From Sphingobacterium composti (GTDB lineage Bacteria > Bacteroidota > Bacteroidia > Sphingobacteriales > Sphingobacteriaceae), in assembly GCF_009829075.1 (NCBI RefSeq), contig NZ_WUQZ01000001.1, positions 186,001 through 250,000 of the forward strand: a DNA stretch of 64,000 bases, read 5' to 3'. Position numbers and translations under genes: made by a program. Shown here piece by piece: positions 8,457 to 18,097 of the stretch. Numbering within the stretch: the stretch's first letter is position 1; each line of letters begins with the position of its first letter. Under the pieces are notes generated by a model. That model was not told the origin of the DNA, did not search any database, and saw nothing but the letters and a program-made list of their open reading frames with translations.

Positions 8457-9743
8457 ATGAGAAATATCTCATCCGTATTGGGAAGATTTGCGAAGTCAAT
8501 ATCAGTTAGTTTGGTGTTGTTATTTGCTGTTACGATGTCGTCGAATGCGCAGGATGCTAAGGAAGGTGCGGCGTTATTTAAGGCGAACTGTACTGCTTGT
8601 CACAAAGTGGACAGAAAAATGACAGGTCCTGCATTGGCAGGAATGTCGGAGAGACATTCTGAAGAGTGGTTGGTAAAATGGATTAAAAATTCAGGTGCTT
8701 TGATAGCTTCTGGTGATCCTGTTGCTAATCAGATATTCGAAGAGTGGAATAAAGTAGCGATGCCCGCTTTTACACAATTCTCAGATGATCAAATCAAAGG
8801 TATCATCGCGTATGTAAAAGAAGAAGAAGCTAAAGCTGCTGCTAAATCAGCTGGTGGTGATGGTGCCGGTTCTGGTGCTGCTGCAAGTTCAGATGCAAAC
8901 ACATTGATGATTATTGGTGTTGCGGCTATTTTGTTGTTGGCTATTGGTGTGATCGTAATCTTGAGTCGAGTTATCAGGACTTTGGAGAAAGTAATCGCTA
9001 ATAATGCTGCTGCAATCGAAGCTGCTAAAGCTCGTAATGAAGCGCACGAAGAATCGGGTAAAGTTAAGTTTGCTCAAAAATTCTTAAAAAACAAAAAATT
9101 AGTTGGGTTTACAGCATTGATGGTTGTAGCGTTGTTGGCTGTTTTGGGATGGCAAACAATGTGGAATGTTGGTGTACATACTGGGTATAAGCCAGTTCAG
9201 CCAATCAAATTCTCTCACCAAGTACATGCTGGTGTAAATCAAATTGATTGTCAATATTGTCACGGGGGTGCGTATAAATCTAAAAATGCATCTATTCCTT
9301 CGGCAAACGTATGTATGAACTGTCACAACACGGTTACTGCAGCGGATCATTATGATGGCGAGACTTCTCCAGAAATCATGAAGTTGTACCGTGCTGTAGA
9401 TTGGAATCCAGATACACGTGAGTATGGAAATAATCCTCGTCCTATCGAGTGGGTTAGAATTCACAACTTGCCAGATTTCGCTTATTTCAATCACTCTCAA
9501 CACGTTAGTGTTGCGGGTTTAGAATGTCAAACTTGTCACGGTCCGATTGAATCTATGGAAGAGGTTTATCAATATTCTCCATTGACAATGAAATGGTGTG
9601 TTGACTGTCATAGAACTACAGAAGTTAATGCTGATAATAAATACTATGATCAGTTGATCGAAGCACACGAGAAATTGAAAAAAGGAGAGAAGATGACAGC
9701 AGCGATGATCGGTGGATTAGAGTGTGGTAAGTGTCACTATTAA
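8457..9743 (+). CDS. actA: Alternative complex III subunit A, multiheme cytochrome c
   Basis: Heme c electron-transfer subunit of the quinol:cytochrome c oxidoreductase ACIII, on the periplasmic side. Six CXXCH motifs are present: CTACH (residue 45), CQYCH (265), CMNCH (286), CQTCH (357), CVDCH (381), CGKCH (423). The first lies in a separate class I cytochrome c-like domain behind a signal peptide. After an Ala/Gly-rich linker come a membrane helix (about 141-165), a basic linker, a second membrane helix (about 210-228) and the five-heme domain. ActA is usually described as pentaheme, so the N-terminal heme domain is an extra. GTG at 8448 is an alternative start; ATG at 8457 chosen. First gene of the operon. 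Confidence 0.95.
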   Translation: MRNISSVLGRFAKSISVSLVLLFAVTMSSNAQDAKEGAALFKANCTACHKVDRKMTGPALAGMSERHSEEWLVKWIKNSGALIASGDPVANQIFEEWNKVAMPAFTQFSDDQIKGIIAYVKEEEAKAAAKSAGGDGAGSGAAASSDANTLMIIGVAAILLLAIGVIVILSRVIRTLEKVIANNAAAIEAAKARNEAHEESGKVKFAQKFLKNKKLVGFTALMVVALLAVLGWQTMWNVGVHTGYKPVQPIKFSHQVHAGVNQIDCQYCHGGAYKSKNASIPSANVCMNCHNTVTAADHYDGETSPEIMKLYRAVDWNPDTREYGNNPRPIEWVRIHNLPDFAYFNHSQHVSVAGLECQTCHGPIESMEEVYQYSPLTMKWCVDCHRTTEVNADNKYYDQLIEAHEKLKKGEKMTAAMIGGLECGKCHY

Positions 9744-9781
9744 TAATAAATTAGGAAAACGCAATCTTATATACAGCTTAA

Positions 9782-12700
9782 ATGGATAGCAATAAAAAAT
9801 ATTGGAAAGGTTTAGAAGAGTTAAATCAAACTCCTGCTTTCGTTAAAGAAAGTAAGAGTGAGTTTGCTGAACCTATTCCTGTAGAAGATGTATTAAACGA
9901 AGCAGGCTTAAGTACAAGAACACCTCGTCGTGACTTCTTGAAAGCTTTAGGTTTTGGTTTGGGAGCTGTTACATTGGCAGCGTGTAATCGTACACCGGTT
10001 CACAAAGCTGTTCCTTATGTAATTAAGCCAGAGGAAATAACTCCAGGTATTCCTAACTATTATGCTTCATCATTCAATGGACAAAGTATTTTAGTAAAAA
10101 CACGTGAAGGTCGCCCTATCTTTATCGAGCCAAATCCAAATGGTGTTGGTTTGACTCAAGGCACAGATGCTACAACAGTAGCTTCAGTATTGGATCTTTA
10201 CGATATGTCTAAGCTACAAAATCCGCAATTAGACGGTAAAGATGTAGAGTGGTCTAAATTAGATAGCACAGTAATCGCTGCTTTGAATAAAGCTGCTCAA
10301 GCTGGAAAACAAATTGCTATCGTATCGACTACAGTTAATTCTCCATCTACTTTAGCTTCTATCGCTAAATTAACAGATAAATACCCAACTACTTCTCTAG
10401 TGCAAGTAGATGCTGTTTCTTATAGTGGTATTATTGAAGCTAACAAAAATTCATTTGGCAAAGCTGTAGTACCTTCTTACAATTTTGGTAAGGCTCAAGT
10501 AGTGGTTTCAGTTGCTGCGGACTTCTTAGGTTCATGGTTGTCAGGTGAAGAACATTCACAAGATTTTATTAAAAATCGTGACTACAAATCATTGAAAAAT
10601 GGTAAAATGTCACGTCATATCCAATTCGAGTCAGGTCTATCAATGACAGGTTCGAATGCAGATGTACGTATCGCTATCAAACCTTCAGAAGAAGGCGCTG
10701 TCTTGATTTCATTGTACAATGAAATCACTGGTCAATCTGTAGCAGGTGGTACGACAAATGCAAAAGCACAAACAGCAATCAAATTAGTAGCTAAAGAATT
10801 AGTTGCTTCTAAAGGTGCTGCAGTAGTAGTAGCAGGCGCAAATGATGTGAATATTCAATCATTAGTAAACGCTATCAATACACAATTGGGTGCTTACGGT
10901 GCAATTATCGATTTAGATAATTACTCGAAACAATACCAAGGTTCGGATTCTACTTTCCAACAATTCTTAACTGCTGCTAAAGGTGGTCAAGTAGGTGTAG
11001 CATTATTCTTGAACAGTAACCCTGTTTATAACTACTTCAATTCAGCTGATGTTGAAGAAGCTATTAAGAAAGTTGACTTTACGTTATCATTCGCAGACCG
11101 TAAAGACGAAACAGCTTCTTTATTAAAAGCAATTGCACCAGTTCCTAACTATTTGGAGTCTTGGGGTGACGCATCAGCTAAAGAGGGGGTTTATACAGTT
11201 GTTCAACCTACTATCAACCCAATTTATAACACACGTCAAGCTGAGCAATCTTTCTTAGTATGGGCAGGTGAAACTACGAATATCTATGATTTCGTTAGAC
11301 AAAATTGGGAAACTAATATTTTAGCTGGTACTGGTAAATCGTGGAAAGAAGTATTACAAGCAGGTTATATTTCTAAAGCGACAGCAGCTGGTTCAGCTTA
11401 TTCAGCTAACGTAGATGTAGCATCAGTTGCTGCTGCTATCGTTGCTGATGCTAAAAAAATCGCTGGTGAAGTAGAGTTAAAATTATACGAGTCTACAACA
11501 TTACGCGATGGTCGTTACGCTAACAACGCATATTTGCAAGAACTTCCTGATCCAGTATCAAAAGTAACTTGGGATAACTATGCTGCTATCAACCCTAAAT
11601 TTGCTGAGCAATTAGGTTTAGGTGAGAATGGTAAAGTTACAGTTGAAGCTAACGGTAAATCTATCGAATTGCCAGTTGTATTACAACCAGGTCAAGCAAT
11701 GGGTACAGTTTCTGTAGCAGTTGGTTATGGTCGCACTTCAGTAGGTAAGGCTGGTGATAATGTAGGTAAAAACGCTTATCCATTAGCTTCATTGATCAAT
11801 GGTACTGTTCAATTTGCTGCTAAAGCTTCAGTTTCTAAAGCATCTGGAACTTACGAATTAGCGCAAACGCAAACACATCACACTATCGAAGGTCGTAACA
11901 TCATTCGTGAGACTACTTTTGCTAAGTACCAAAAAGATCCTAACTCAGAGTCTGGACGTTTTGCTGATTCACACAAAACTTATGATTTGTGGAATAAATA
12001 TGAGCAACCAGGTCACAAATGGGTGATGGCTATTGATTTGAATGCTTGTACAGGTTGTGGTTCTTGTATCGTTGCTTGTAACGTTGAAAACAATATTCCT
12101 GTAGTAGGTCGTGACGAGGTTCGTCGTCGTCGTGAGATGCACTGGTTACGTATTGACCGTTATTACACTATTGAAGAGAATGGTAACAAATATTCGAAAG
12201 AAAATGACATTGCAAATGTTCAAGATTTCGAAAATGTAACTGTAGTTCACCAACCAATGTTGTGTCAACACTGTGAGCATGCTCCTTGTGAGACTGTATG
12301 TCCTGTATTAGCGACAGTACACTCTTCAGAAGGTCTTAACCACATGGCTTACAACAGATGTTTCGGTACACGTTACTGCGCAAACAACTGTCCATACAAA
12401 GTACGTCGTTTCAACTGGTTCAACTACTGGAATGATTCACGCTTTGATAACTACTTAAACAACGAGTTTACACAATTAGTATTGAACCCAGATGTTACAA
12501 CACGTTCACGTGGTGTGATGGAAAAATGTTCGATGTGTATCCAACGTATCCAAGCTGGTAAATTGACAGCAAAAATGGAAAACCGCAAATTGGTAGACGG
12601 AGATGTTAAGATGGCTTGTCAAGCAGCATGTTCGGCTAACGCTATCATCTTCGGTGATGCTAATGATCCAGAATCAGAAGTTTCAAAAGCATTACGCAAT

Positions 12701-12787
12701 GAGCGTGTTTACTATGTGTTAGAAGAGATCAATGTTCAACCGAATATCGGTTACATGACTAAGGTTAGAAACACATTTGAAGCATAA
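9782..12787 (+). CDS. actB: Alternative complex III subunit B, molybdopterin-like and Fe-S protein
   Basis: 1001 residues. A twin-arginine type signal (RRDFLKALG, residues 49-57) runs into a lipobox LAAC with Cys-68, so it is exported and perhaps lipidated. The middle 600 residues are a degenerate molybdopterin-oxidoreductase fold without cofactor in characterised complexes. The C-terminal part, from about residue 755, has four ferredoxin-type cysteine clusters: CTGCGSCIVACN, CQHCEHAPCETVCP, CFGTRYCANNCPY and CSMCIQR...CQAAC. It relays electrons from quinol to the hemes of ActA. 38 bases after actA. Confidence 0.97.
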   Translation: MDSNKKYWKGLEELNQTPAFVKESKSEFAEPIPVEDVLNEAGLSTRTPRRDFLKALGFGLGAVTLAACNRTPVHKAVPYVIKPEEITPGIPNYYASSFNGQSILVKTREGRPIFIEPNPNGVGLTQGTDATTVASVLDLYDMSKLQNPQLDGKDVEWSKLDSTVIAALNKAAQAGKQIAIVSTTVNSPSTLASIAKLTDKYPTTSLVQVDAVSYSGIIEANKNSFGKAVVPSYNFGKAQVVVSVAADFLGSWLSGEEHSQDFIKNRDYKSLKNGKMSRHIQFESGLSMTGSNADVRIAIKPSEEGAVLISLYNEITGQSVAGGTTNAKAQTAIKLVAKELVASKGAAVVVAGANDVNIQSLVNAINTQLGAYGAIIDLDNYSKQYQGSDSTFQQFLTAAKGGQVGVALFLNSNPVYNYFNSADVEEAIKKVDFTLSFADRKDETASLLKAIAPVPNYLESWGDASAKEGVYTVVQPTINPIYNTRQAEQSFLVWAGETTNIYDFVRQNWETNILAGTGKSWKEVLQAGYISKATAAGSAYSANVDVASVAAAIVADAKKIAGEVELKLYESTTLRDGRYANNAYLQELPDPVSKVTWDNYAAINPKFAEQLGLGENGKVTVEANGKSIELPVVLQPGQAMGTVSVAVGYGRTSVGKAGDNVGKNAYPLASLINGTVQFAAKASVSKASGTYELAQTQTHHTIEGRNIIRETTFAKYQKDPNSESGRFADSHKTYDLWNKYEQPGHKWVMAIDLNACTGCGSCIVACNVENNIPVVGRDEVRRRREMHWLRIDRYYTIEENGNKYSKENDIANVQDFENVTVVHQPMLCQHCEHAPCETVCPVLATVHSSEGLNHMAYNRCFGTRYCANNCPYKVRRFNWFNYWNDSRFDNYLNNEFTQLVLNPDVTTRSRGVMEKCSMCIQRIQAGKLTAKMENRKLVDGDVKMACQAACSANAIIFGDANDPESEVSKALRNERVYYVLEEINVQPNIGYMTKVRNTFEA

Positions 12788-12816
12788 TTTTATTCTTTAT
12801 TTGAAATAAAACAACT

Positions 12817-14298
12817 ATGTCATCGCATAACGAATCAATATTAAGAGAACCATTAATGACCGGTAAGGACATCACGTATGCACAAATTACGGATGATATC
12901 TTACTACCGGTTGAAAATAAACCCAACAAAGCTTGGTGGATAGGATTTATTGTAGCCTGTGTTGGAGCTAGTTTATGGGTTATCAGCGTTGGATACACGT
13001 TTTGGACGGGTATCGGTGCTTGGGGTCTAAACAAAACTGTAGGCTGGGCTTGGGATATCACCGACTTCGTATGGTGGGTAGGTATCGGTCACGCAGGTAC
13101 ACTTATCTCAGCTGTATTATTATTATTCCGTCAAAACTGGCGTAACTCCATCAACCGTTCTGCGGAAGCGATGACGATTTTCGCCGTAATATGTGCCGCA
13201 ACTTACGTTGTAGCGCACATGGGACGTCCTTGGTTAGCGTATTGGATTTTCCCACTTCCGAATCAATTTGGTTCATTGTGGGTAAACTTTAACTCACCGC
13301 TTGTATGGGATGCCTTCGCGATTTCTACATACTTCACGGTATCATTAGTATTCTGGTACTGTGGTTTATTACCAGATATCGCATCAGTACGTGACCGTGC
13401 TACAGGTTTAAGAAAAAGAATCTATTCAATCTTTTCATTTGGATGGAATGGTTCAGTAAAAACTTGGCAACGTTTTGAAATAGTGTCATTGATCTTGGCA
13501 GGTATTTCTACACCATTAGTACTTTCTGTACACACTATTGTATCTATGGACTTTGCAACTTCTGTAATTCCAGGATGGCACACGACAATCTTCCCTCCAT
13601 ATTTCGTGGCAGGAGCGATTTTCTCGGGCTTCGCGATGGTACAGACTTTATTATTAATCTTACGTAAAGTATTAAATTTCGAGCACTACATCACGATGTT
13701 CCACATCGAAGCGATGAACAAGATTATCATGGTTACAGGTTCAATCGTAGGTGTTGCTTACTTAACTGAGTTATTCATTGCTTGGTATTCAGGTTCAGAA
13801 TATGAGATGTATGCTTTTGCTAACCGTGTTGCTGGTCCATATGCTTGGGCATATTGGGCGATGATGACATGTAACGTTATTTCACCTCAATTATTCTGGT
13901 TCAAAAAGATTCGTACAAGTATTCCTATCTCTTGGGTGTTGTCAATCGTTGTAAATATCGGTATGTGGTTCGAGCGTTTTGTAATTATCGTAACTTCATT
14001 ACACCGTGACTATTTGCCATCATCATGGGCGATGTTCTACCCAACTTGGGTTGACGTAGGTATCTTCGTTGGTTCAATCGGTTTATTCTTTGTTTTATTC
14101 TTATTGTTCTTACGTTTCTTACCAGGTATCGCTATCGCAGAGGTTAAGTTATTGTTGAAAAGCTCAAGCTTACAACATAAAACTAAATTGGTACAAGAGG
14201 GTGCATTCCCTGAGGATCAAGTTGAATTCTTTAGAGAGTCATTGAGAAAGTACGATTCAGTAACAGAAGAGGAAATTAACGCATTACGTAAAAAATAA
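12817..14298 (+). CDS. actC: Alternative complex III subunit C, NrfD/PsrC-like membrane subunit
   Basis: 493 residues with about ten transmembrane helices. It is the quinol-oxidising NrfD-type integral membrane subunit of ACIII. The N-terminal 50 residues are hydrophilic (REPLMTGKDITYAQITDDI), followed by WWIGFIVACVGAS and VWWVGIGHAGTLISAVLLLF. 29 bases after actB, 5 bases before actD. Confidence 0.96.
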   Translation: MSSHNESILREPLMTGKDITYAQITDDILLPVENKPNKAWWIGFIVACVGASLWVISVGYTFWTGIGAWGLNKTVGWAWDITDFVWWVGIGHAGTLISAVLLLFRQNWRNSINRSAEAMTIFAVICAATYVVAHMGRPWLAYWIFPLPNQFGSLWVNFNSPLVWDAFAISTYFTVSLVFWYCGLLPDIASVRDRATGLRKRIYSIFSFGWNGSVKTWQRFEIVSLILAGISTPLVLSVHTIVSMDFATSVIPGWHTTIFPPYFVAGAIFSGFAMVQTLLLILRKVLNFEHYITMFHIEAMNKIIMVTGSIVGVAYLTELFIAWYSGSEYEMYAFANRVAGPYAWAYWAMMTCNVISPQLFWFKKIRTSIPISWVLSIVVNIGMWFERFVIIVTSLHRDYLPSSWAMFYPTWVDVGIFVGSIGLFFVLFLLFLRFLPGIAIAEVKLLLKSSSLQHKTKLVQEGAFPEDQVEFFRESLRKYDSVTEEEINALRKK

Positions 14299-14303
14299 TA
14301 GCA

Positions 14304-14840
14304 ATGAGCAATACAAAATATATATTAGGAAGTTTTGCGGATCCGGATGATTTGATGCACGGGATTGATAAATTGCAAGCAAACAACATAAGCATATACG
14401 ATTGTTATACACCAATGCCGATTCACGGAATCGAAGCAAAGTTAGGTGTAAAGCCTTCTAGATTACCAATTGCAGCTTTCTGCTTTGGAGCATTAGGGAC
14501 AACATTAGGATTTAGCTTATTATATTATACTATGGCATATGATTGGCCTATGAATATTGGTGGTAAACCATCATTACCATTACCAAACTTTGTGCCTGTT
14601 ACATTCGAGGTGACTATTTTATTATGTGCTTTGGGTATGGTAGCGACATTTTTCTATCGTAATCATTTATTCCCAGGACGTGCACCACGTGTAATGGATT
14701 TGAGAGCTACGGACGATCGTTTTATTATAGCAATTGATGCTAAAGAAAATACAGATCACGCTTTAGTAGATAGTTTATTGAAAGAAGCTGGAGCAGTAGA
14801 AGTTAAATACAATGAAAGAAAATATGTTAGTTATGAATAA
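14304..14840 (+). CDS. actD: Alternative complex III subunit D (DUF3341)
   Basis: 178 residues with two transmembrane helices (about residues 57-76 and 98-117) and a cytoplasmic ferredoxin-like remainder, as in DUF3341/ActD. The N-terminal YILGSFADPDDLMHGIDKL and the signature YDCYTPMPIHG are typical. Its 3' end overlaps the start of actE, implying coupled translation. Confidence 0.95.
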   Translation: MSNTKYILGSFADPDDLMHGIDKLQANNISIYDCYTPMPIHGIEAKLGVKPSRLPIAAFCFGALGTTLGFSLLYYTMAYDWPMNIGGKPSLPLPNFVPVTFEVTILLCALGMVATFFYRNHLFPGRAPRVMDLRATDDRFIIAIDAKENTDHALVDSLLKEAGAVEVKYNERKYVSYE

Positions 14841-15468
14841 GAAGAATTTTCTTGGCGCTGTATGTATGGCTGTAGCTTTCGCAGCAGTAACTACTGCATG
14901 TGGAGATGGTACTACGCGTAGCACTGGTTGGGAATTTTCGCGTAATATGTACGATCCGTTAGCATACAATCCAGATCAGCCAAACAATAATTTTAAAAAT
15001 AAGCAAACAGCTCAAACTCCTCCTGCAGGTACTATACCTCAAGGATTTGAAAAATTTGCAGATGAATATTCAAATACACCAGAAGATTACCAAAAGGCAG
15101 GTGCTGAATTAACTAATCCTTTGGAAGTAAATGAAGAGAATTTAACTCAAGGTCAACACTTATACTTAGTAAACTGTGCAGTTTGTCACGGTGCTGAAGG
15201 TAAAGGAGATGGCTCAATCACTAAAGATCGTTCTATTACGGATTCAAGAGGTACTCGTCAATTAGAGAACTTCCCTAATCCTCCAGCATATGGTAGATCA
15301 AGTGGAGCTAATTCATCTAGAGGTGGGTTAATGGCAGATTTGTCAGCAGGTAAAATTTATCATACTATTTACTACGGTTTGAATACAATGGGATCACATG
15401 CATCTCAATTGAATCCAGAGGAGCGTTGGAAAGTAGTTATGTATGTTCAAGAATTACAAAAGAAATAA
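14833..15468 (+). CDS. actE: Alternative complex III subunit E, monoheme cytochrome c lipoprotein
   Basis: 211 residues from the ATG at 14833, which overlaps the actD stop by 8 bases. Two earlier in-frame ATGs (14812, 14824) would only lengthen the signal peptide. The lipobox is VTTAC with Cys-23. A single heme motif CAVCH at residues 115-119 is followed by the GAEGKGDG loop, and NTMGSHASQL supplies a probable Met ligand. Passes electrons from ActA toward the oxidase. Confidence 0.95.
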   Translation: MNKKNFLGAVCMAVAFAAVTTACGDGTTRSTGWEFSRNMYDPLAYNPDQPNNNFKNKQTAQTPPAGTIPQGFEKFADEYSNTPEDYQKAGAELTNPLEVNEENLTQGQHLYLVNCAVCHGAEGKGDGSITKDRSITDSRGTRQLENFPNPPAYGRSSGANSSRGGLMADLSAGKIYHTIYYGLNTMGSHASQLNPEERWKVVMYVQELQKK

Positions 15469-15487
15469 TCTAACATCAATTTAATAA

Positions 15488-16714
15488 ATGGGAACTCACA
15501 ATCATCATCACGATTATAATTTCAGCGAGCAATATACATTTGCTGGTACAGCGAAGATTGTTAGCTTGGTTGCTATTGTATTAGGTGTTGCTGCCGTTGG
15601 ATATGGTTTGTACACAGGTGATACAATGCGCACTTTCGCCAATCTACTATTGATGGGATATTATTTCGCTTGTGTATGTGCTGCTGGTGCTTTCTTTATT
15701 GCGTTACAAATGGTAACTCAATCAGGATGGTCTGCAGGCTTAATTCGTATTCCACAAGCTATGGCATCAGTATTGCCAATAGCTTCTGTAATATTATTAA
15801 TCATCGCTGCAGGCGGTATTTATACGCACACATTATACCACCACTGGACAGATCCAACATTATTCGACCCGGAGCACGCTAATTATGATAAATTAGTAGC
15901 TGGAAAAGCAGCTTTCTTAAACATTCCAGGATTTTTCATTCGTCAAATCTTGTTTATGGGATGTTACAGTATATTTGCTTTTGTATTAGCTAAATTATCT
16001 TACAAAGAAGATTTGGCTGGCGGATTAGGATCATACAAACAAAGCTTTAAATTATCGGCTATATTCTTAGTAATATTCGGTTTCACTACTCCAATTTGGT
16101 CATTTGATACTATCATGTCATTAGAGGCGCACTGGTTCTCTACCATGTTTGGATGGTACAATTTTGCAGCTATGTGGGTAAGCGGTATCTCTGTTATCGT
16201 AGTAATTTTAATATTATTGAAGAAGGCTGGTTATATGGCTTGGGTAAATGAGAATCATTTACATGACTTAGGTAAGTTAATGTTTGGTTTCTCTATCTTC
16301 TGGACTTATGTTTGGTTTGCACAATTCATGTTGATTTGGTACTCAAACATTCCTGAAGAAACAGTTTACTTCTACAAGCGTTGGGAACCAGAATACAAAC
16401 CATGGTTTTGGTTAAGTATTGTAATCAACTTCTTAGCACCATTATTATTATTGGTAGATAGAGATGCAAAACGTAAGCAAAACATGATGTTGTTCGTAGC
16501 AATTTTATTATTGTGTGGACACTGGTTAGACTACTATATTATGATCATGCCTGGTACAGTTGAAACAGATAGAGGTTTTGGGTTACTTGAAATAGGTACA
16601 GCAATTGGTTTTGCAGGTTTGTTTACTTTCTTAGTAATGAACAAAATTAGTAAACATGCGTTGGCTCCTAAACATCATCCATTCCTTGATGAAAGTTTAA
16701 ACCATCAGATTTAA
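15488..16714 (+). CDS. actF: Alternative complex III subunit F (quinol:cytochrome c oxidoreductase)
   Basis: 408 residues with about ten transmembrane helices, the second large integral subunit of ACIII, related to ActC. The start MGTHNHHHDYNFSEQY is His-rich. Characteristic stretches are FNIW-like WSFDTIMSLEAHWFSTMFGWY and HDLGKLMFGFSIFWTYVWFAQ. Sits 19 bases after actE and 42 before coxB. Confidence 0.96.
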   Translation: MGTHNHHHDYNFSEQYTFAGTAKIVSLVAIVLGVAAVGYGLYTGDTMRTFANLLLMGYYFACVCAAGAFFIALQMVTQSGWSAGLIRIPQAMASVLPIASVILLIIAAGGIYTHTLYHHWTDPTLFDPEHANYDKLVAGKAAFLNIPGFFIRQILFMGCYSIFAFVLAKLSYKEDLAGGLGSYKQSFKLSAIFLVIFGFTTPIWSFDTIMSLEAHWFSTMFGWYNFAAMWVSGISVIVVILILLKKAGYMAWVNENHLHDLGKLMFGFSIFWTYVWFAQFMLIWYSNIPEETVYFYKRWEPEYKPWFWLSIVINFLAPLLLLVDRDAKRKQNMMLFVAILLLCGHWLDYYIMIMPGTVETDRGFGLLEIGTAIGFAGLFTFLVMNKISKHALAPKHHPFLDESLNHQI

Positions 16715-16756
16715 TATAGAATTGATAGAAGTTACGTTCAAACGTTTATAGAAGAA

Positions 16757-18073
16757 ATGAATTTAAAAATTAATAACGGGTTTAAATCCATAGCGGGTTT
16801 ACTACTTTTAATCAGCTTGTTCTTTGCAGCGCCAGTAATGGCAATGCAGAATGATTCGACAGTAGTTGACACATCAGAGGTAGCTACAACTGCTTCTGCA
16901 GAGGCAACTGTCGATAGTGCAGCAGCATCGACTGACACAACAGTAGCTACTGTTGCAGCAGATGCTACTAGTACTACAACTACAGCGGCAGCTAAAGTGG
17001 AAGAAGTAAAACAAATAGATCCTCAGGTCTATAAAAACTTTTTCTACTACTTATTATTGTTCTTAGTTATCTGTTCAATAATCGCTGTAATTGGAAAAAT
17101 TCATTCAGTGTATGTGTTGACTAGAAAAATGAATGGTAAGCACAATGAGTTAGGTAATAACAACTTGCAAGCTTCATTATTCTTAGTTTTCTTAATCGCT
17201 TTCTTAGCATTTGTGTATTATTCATATGATGTATGGGGAAGCTGGTCATGGAGAGATGCTGTGACTGAGCATGGTAAAGATATTGACCGTATGTTTATCA
17301 TTACATTGGTAATCACTACTGTCGTATTAGTATTGACACACATTGTATTATTTGTGTTTACTTATATCTACCGTTCAAAAGCTAAAAGTAAGGCTTATTA
17401 CTATCCTCATAATGATGCTATCGAAAGATTATGGACTATTGTCCCTGCGATTGTATTGACAGTATTAGTATTGTTCGGTTTCTTTACATGGAGATCTATT
17501 ACAAATGTTCCTGAAGATCTACAAAAATCAGCTATTCAAATCGAAGTGTTAGGTGAGCAATTCGCTTGGCATGTAAGATACCCAGGTGTGGATGGTCAAA
17601 TTGGTAAACGTAATTACAAAATGACTACTGCAACAAACCCATATGGTATTGATTTCAATGATAAAGCATCTTGGGATGATTTACAAACTCAGGATATCGT
17701 TATCCCTGTGAATAAATCAGTACGATTCCATATTATTTCAAAAGATATTATTCACTCATTTTATATTCCTGATTTCCGTGTTCAAATTAATGCTGTACCA
17801 GGTATGACGAATTACTTCCAGTTTACACCTACTGTAACTACTGAAGAAATGCGTGATAAAATGAATGATCCTAACTACGATTTCATTATGTTATGTAATA
17901 AAATTTGTGGTCAAGGTCACTATAATATGGGTAAAAAAGTTATCGTTGTTACTGAGGCTGAATATAAAGAGTGGTTAGCTCAACAAGGCAAATATTTCAC
18001 AGAAGATTTGCAAAAAGAGTTTGCTAGTAACAATGCAGTTTCAGAGGGTCTGACAACAGCTTCAGTAAATTAA
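16757..18073 (+). CDS. coxB: Cytochrome c oxidase subunit II
   Basis: 438 residues. The CuA site is intact: IIHSFYIPDFR gives the first His, and CNKICGQGHYNM near residues 376-387 gives both Cys, the bridging Glu-equivalent position, the second His and Met. N-terminal features are a signal peptide, an Ala/Thr/Ser-rich linker (about residues 35-80), and four hydrophobic segments, two more than the classic subunit II hairpin. There is no cytochrome c domain at the C-terminus, so the electron donor is a separate cytochrome, most simply ActE or ActA. Confidence 0.96.
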   Translation: MNLKINNGFKSIAGLLLLISLFFAAPVMAMQNDSTVVDTSEVATTASAEATVDSAAASTDTTVATVAADATSTTTTAAAKVEEVKQIDPQVYKNFFYYLLLFLVICSIIAVIGKIHSVYVLTRKMNGKHNELGNNNLQASLFLVFLIAFLAFVYYSYDVWGSWSWRDAVTEHGKDIDRMFIITLVITTVVLVLTHIVLFVFTYIYRSKAKSKAYYYPHNDAIERLWTIVPAIVLTVLVLFGFFTWRSITNVPEDLQKSAIQIEVLGEQFAWHVRYPGVDGQIGKRNYKMTTATNPYGIDFNDKASWDDLQTQDIVIPVNKSVRFHIISKDIIHSFYIPDFRVQINAVPGMTNYFQFTPTVTTEEMRDKMNDPNYDFIMLCNKICGQGHYNMGKKVIVVTEAEYKEWLAQQGKYFTEDLQKEFASNNAVSEGLTTASVN

Positions 18074-18097
18074 TTATAGAAGATTTTATAAAGTAAT

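Noticed and set aside
9782-12787. ActB as an active molybdopterin oxidoreductase
   Set aside because: In characterised alternative complex III the homologous domain carries no molybdenum cofactor, and the act gene context is unambiguous.
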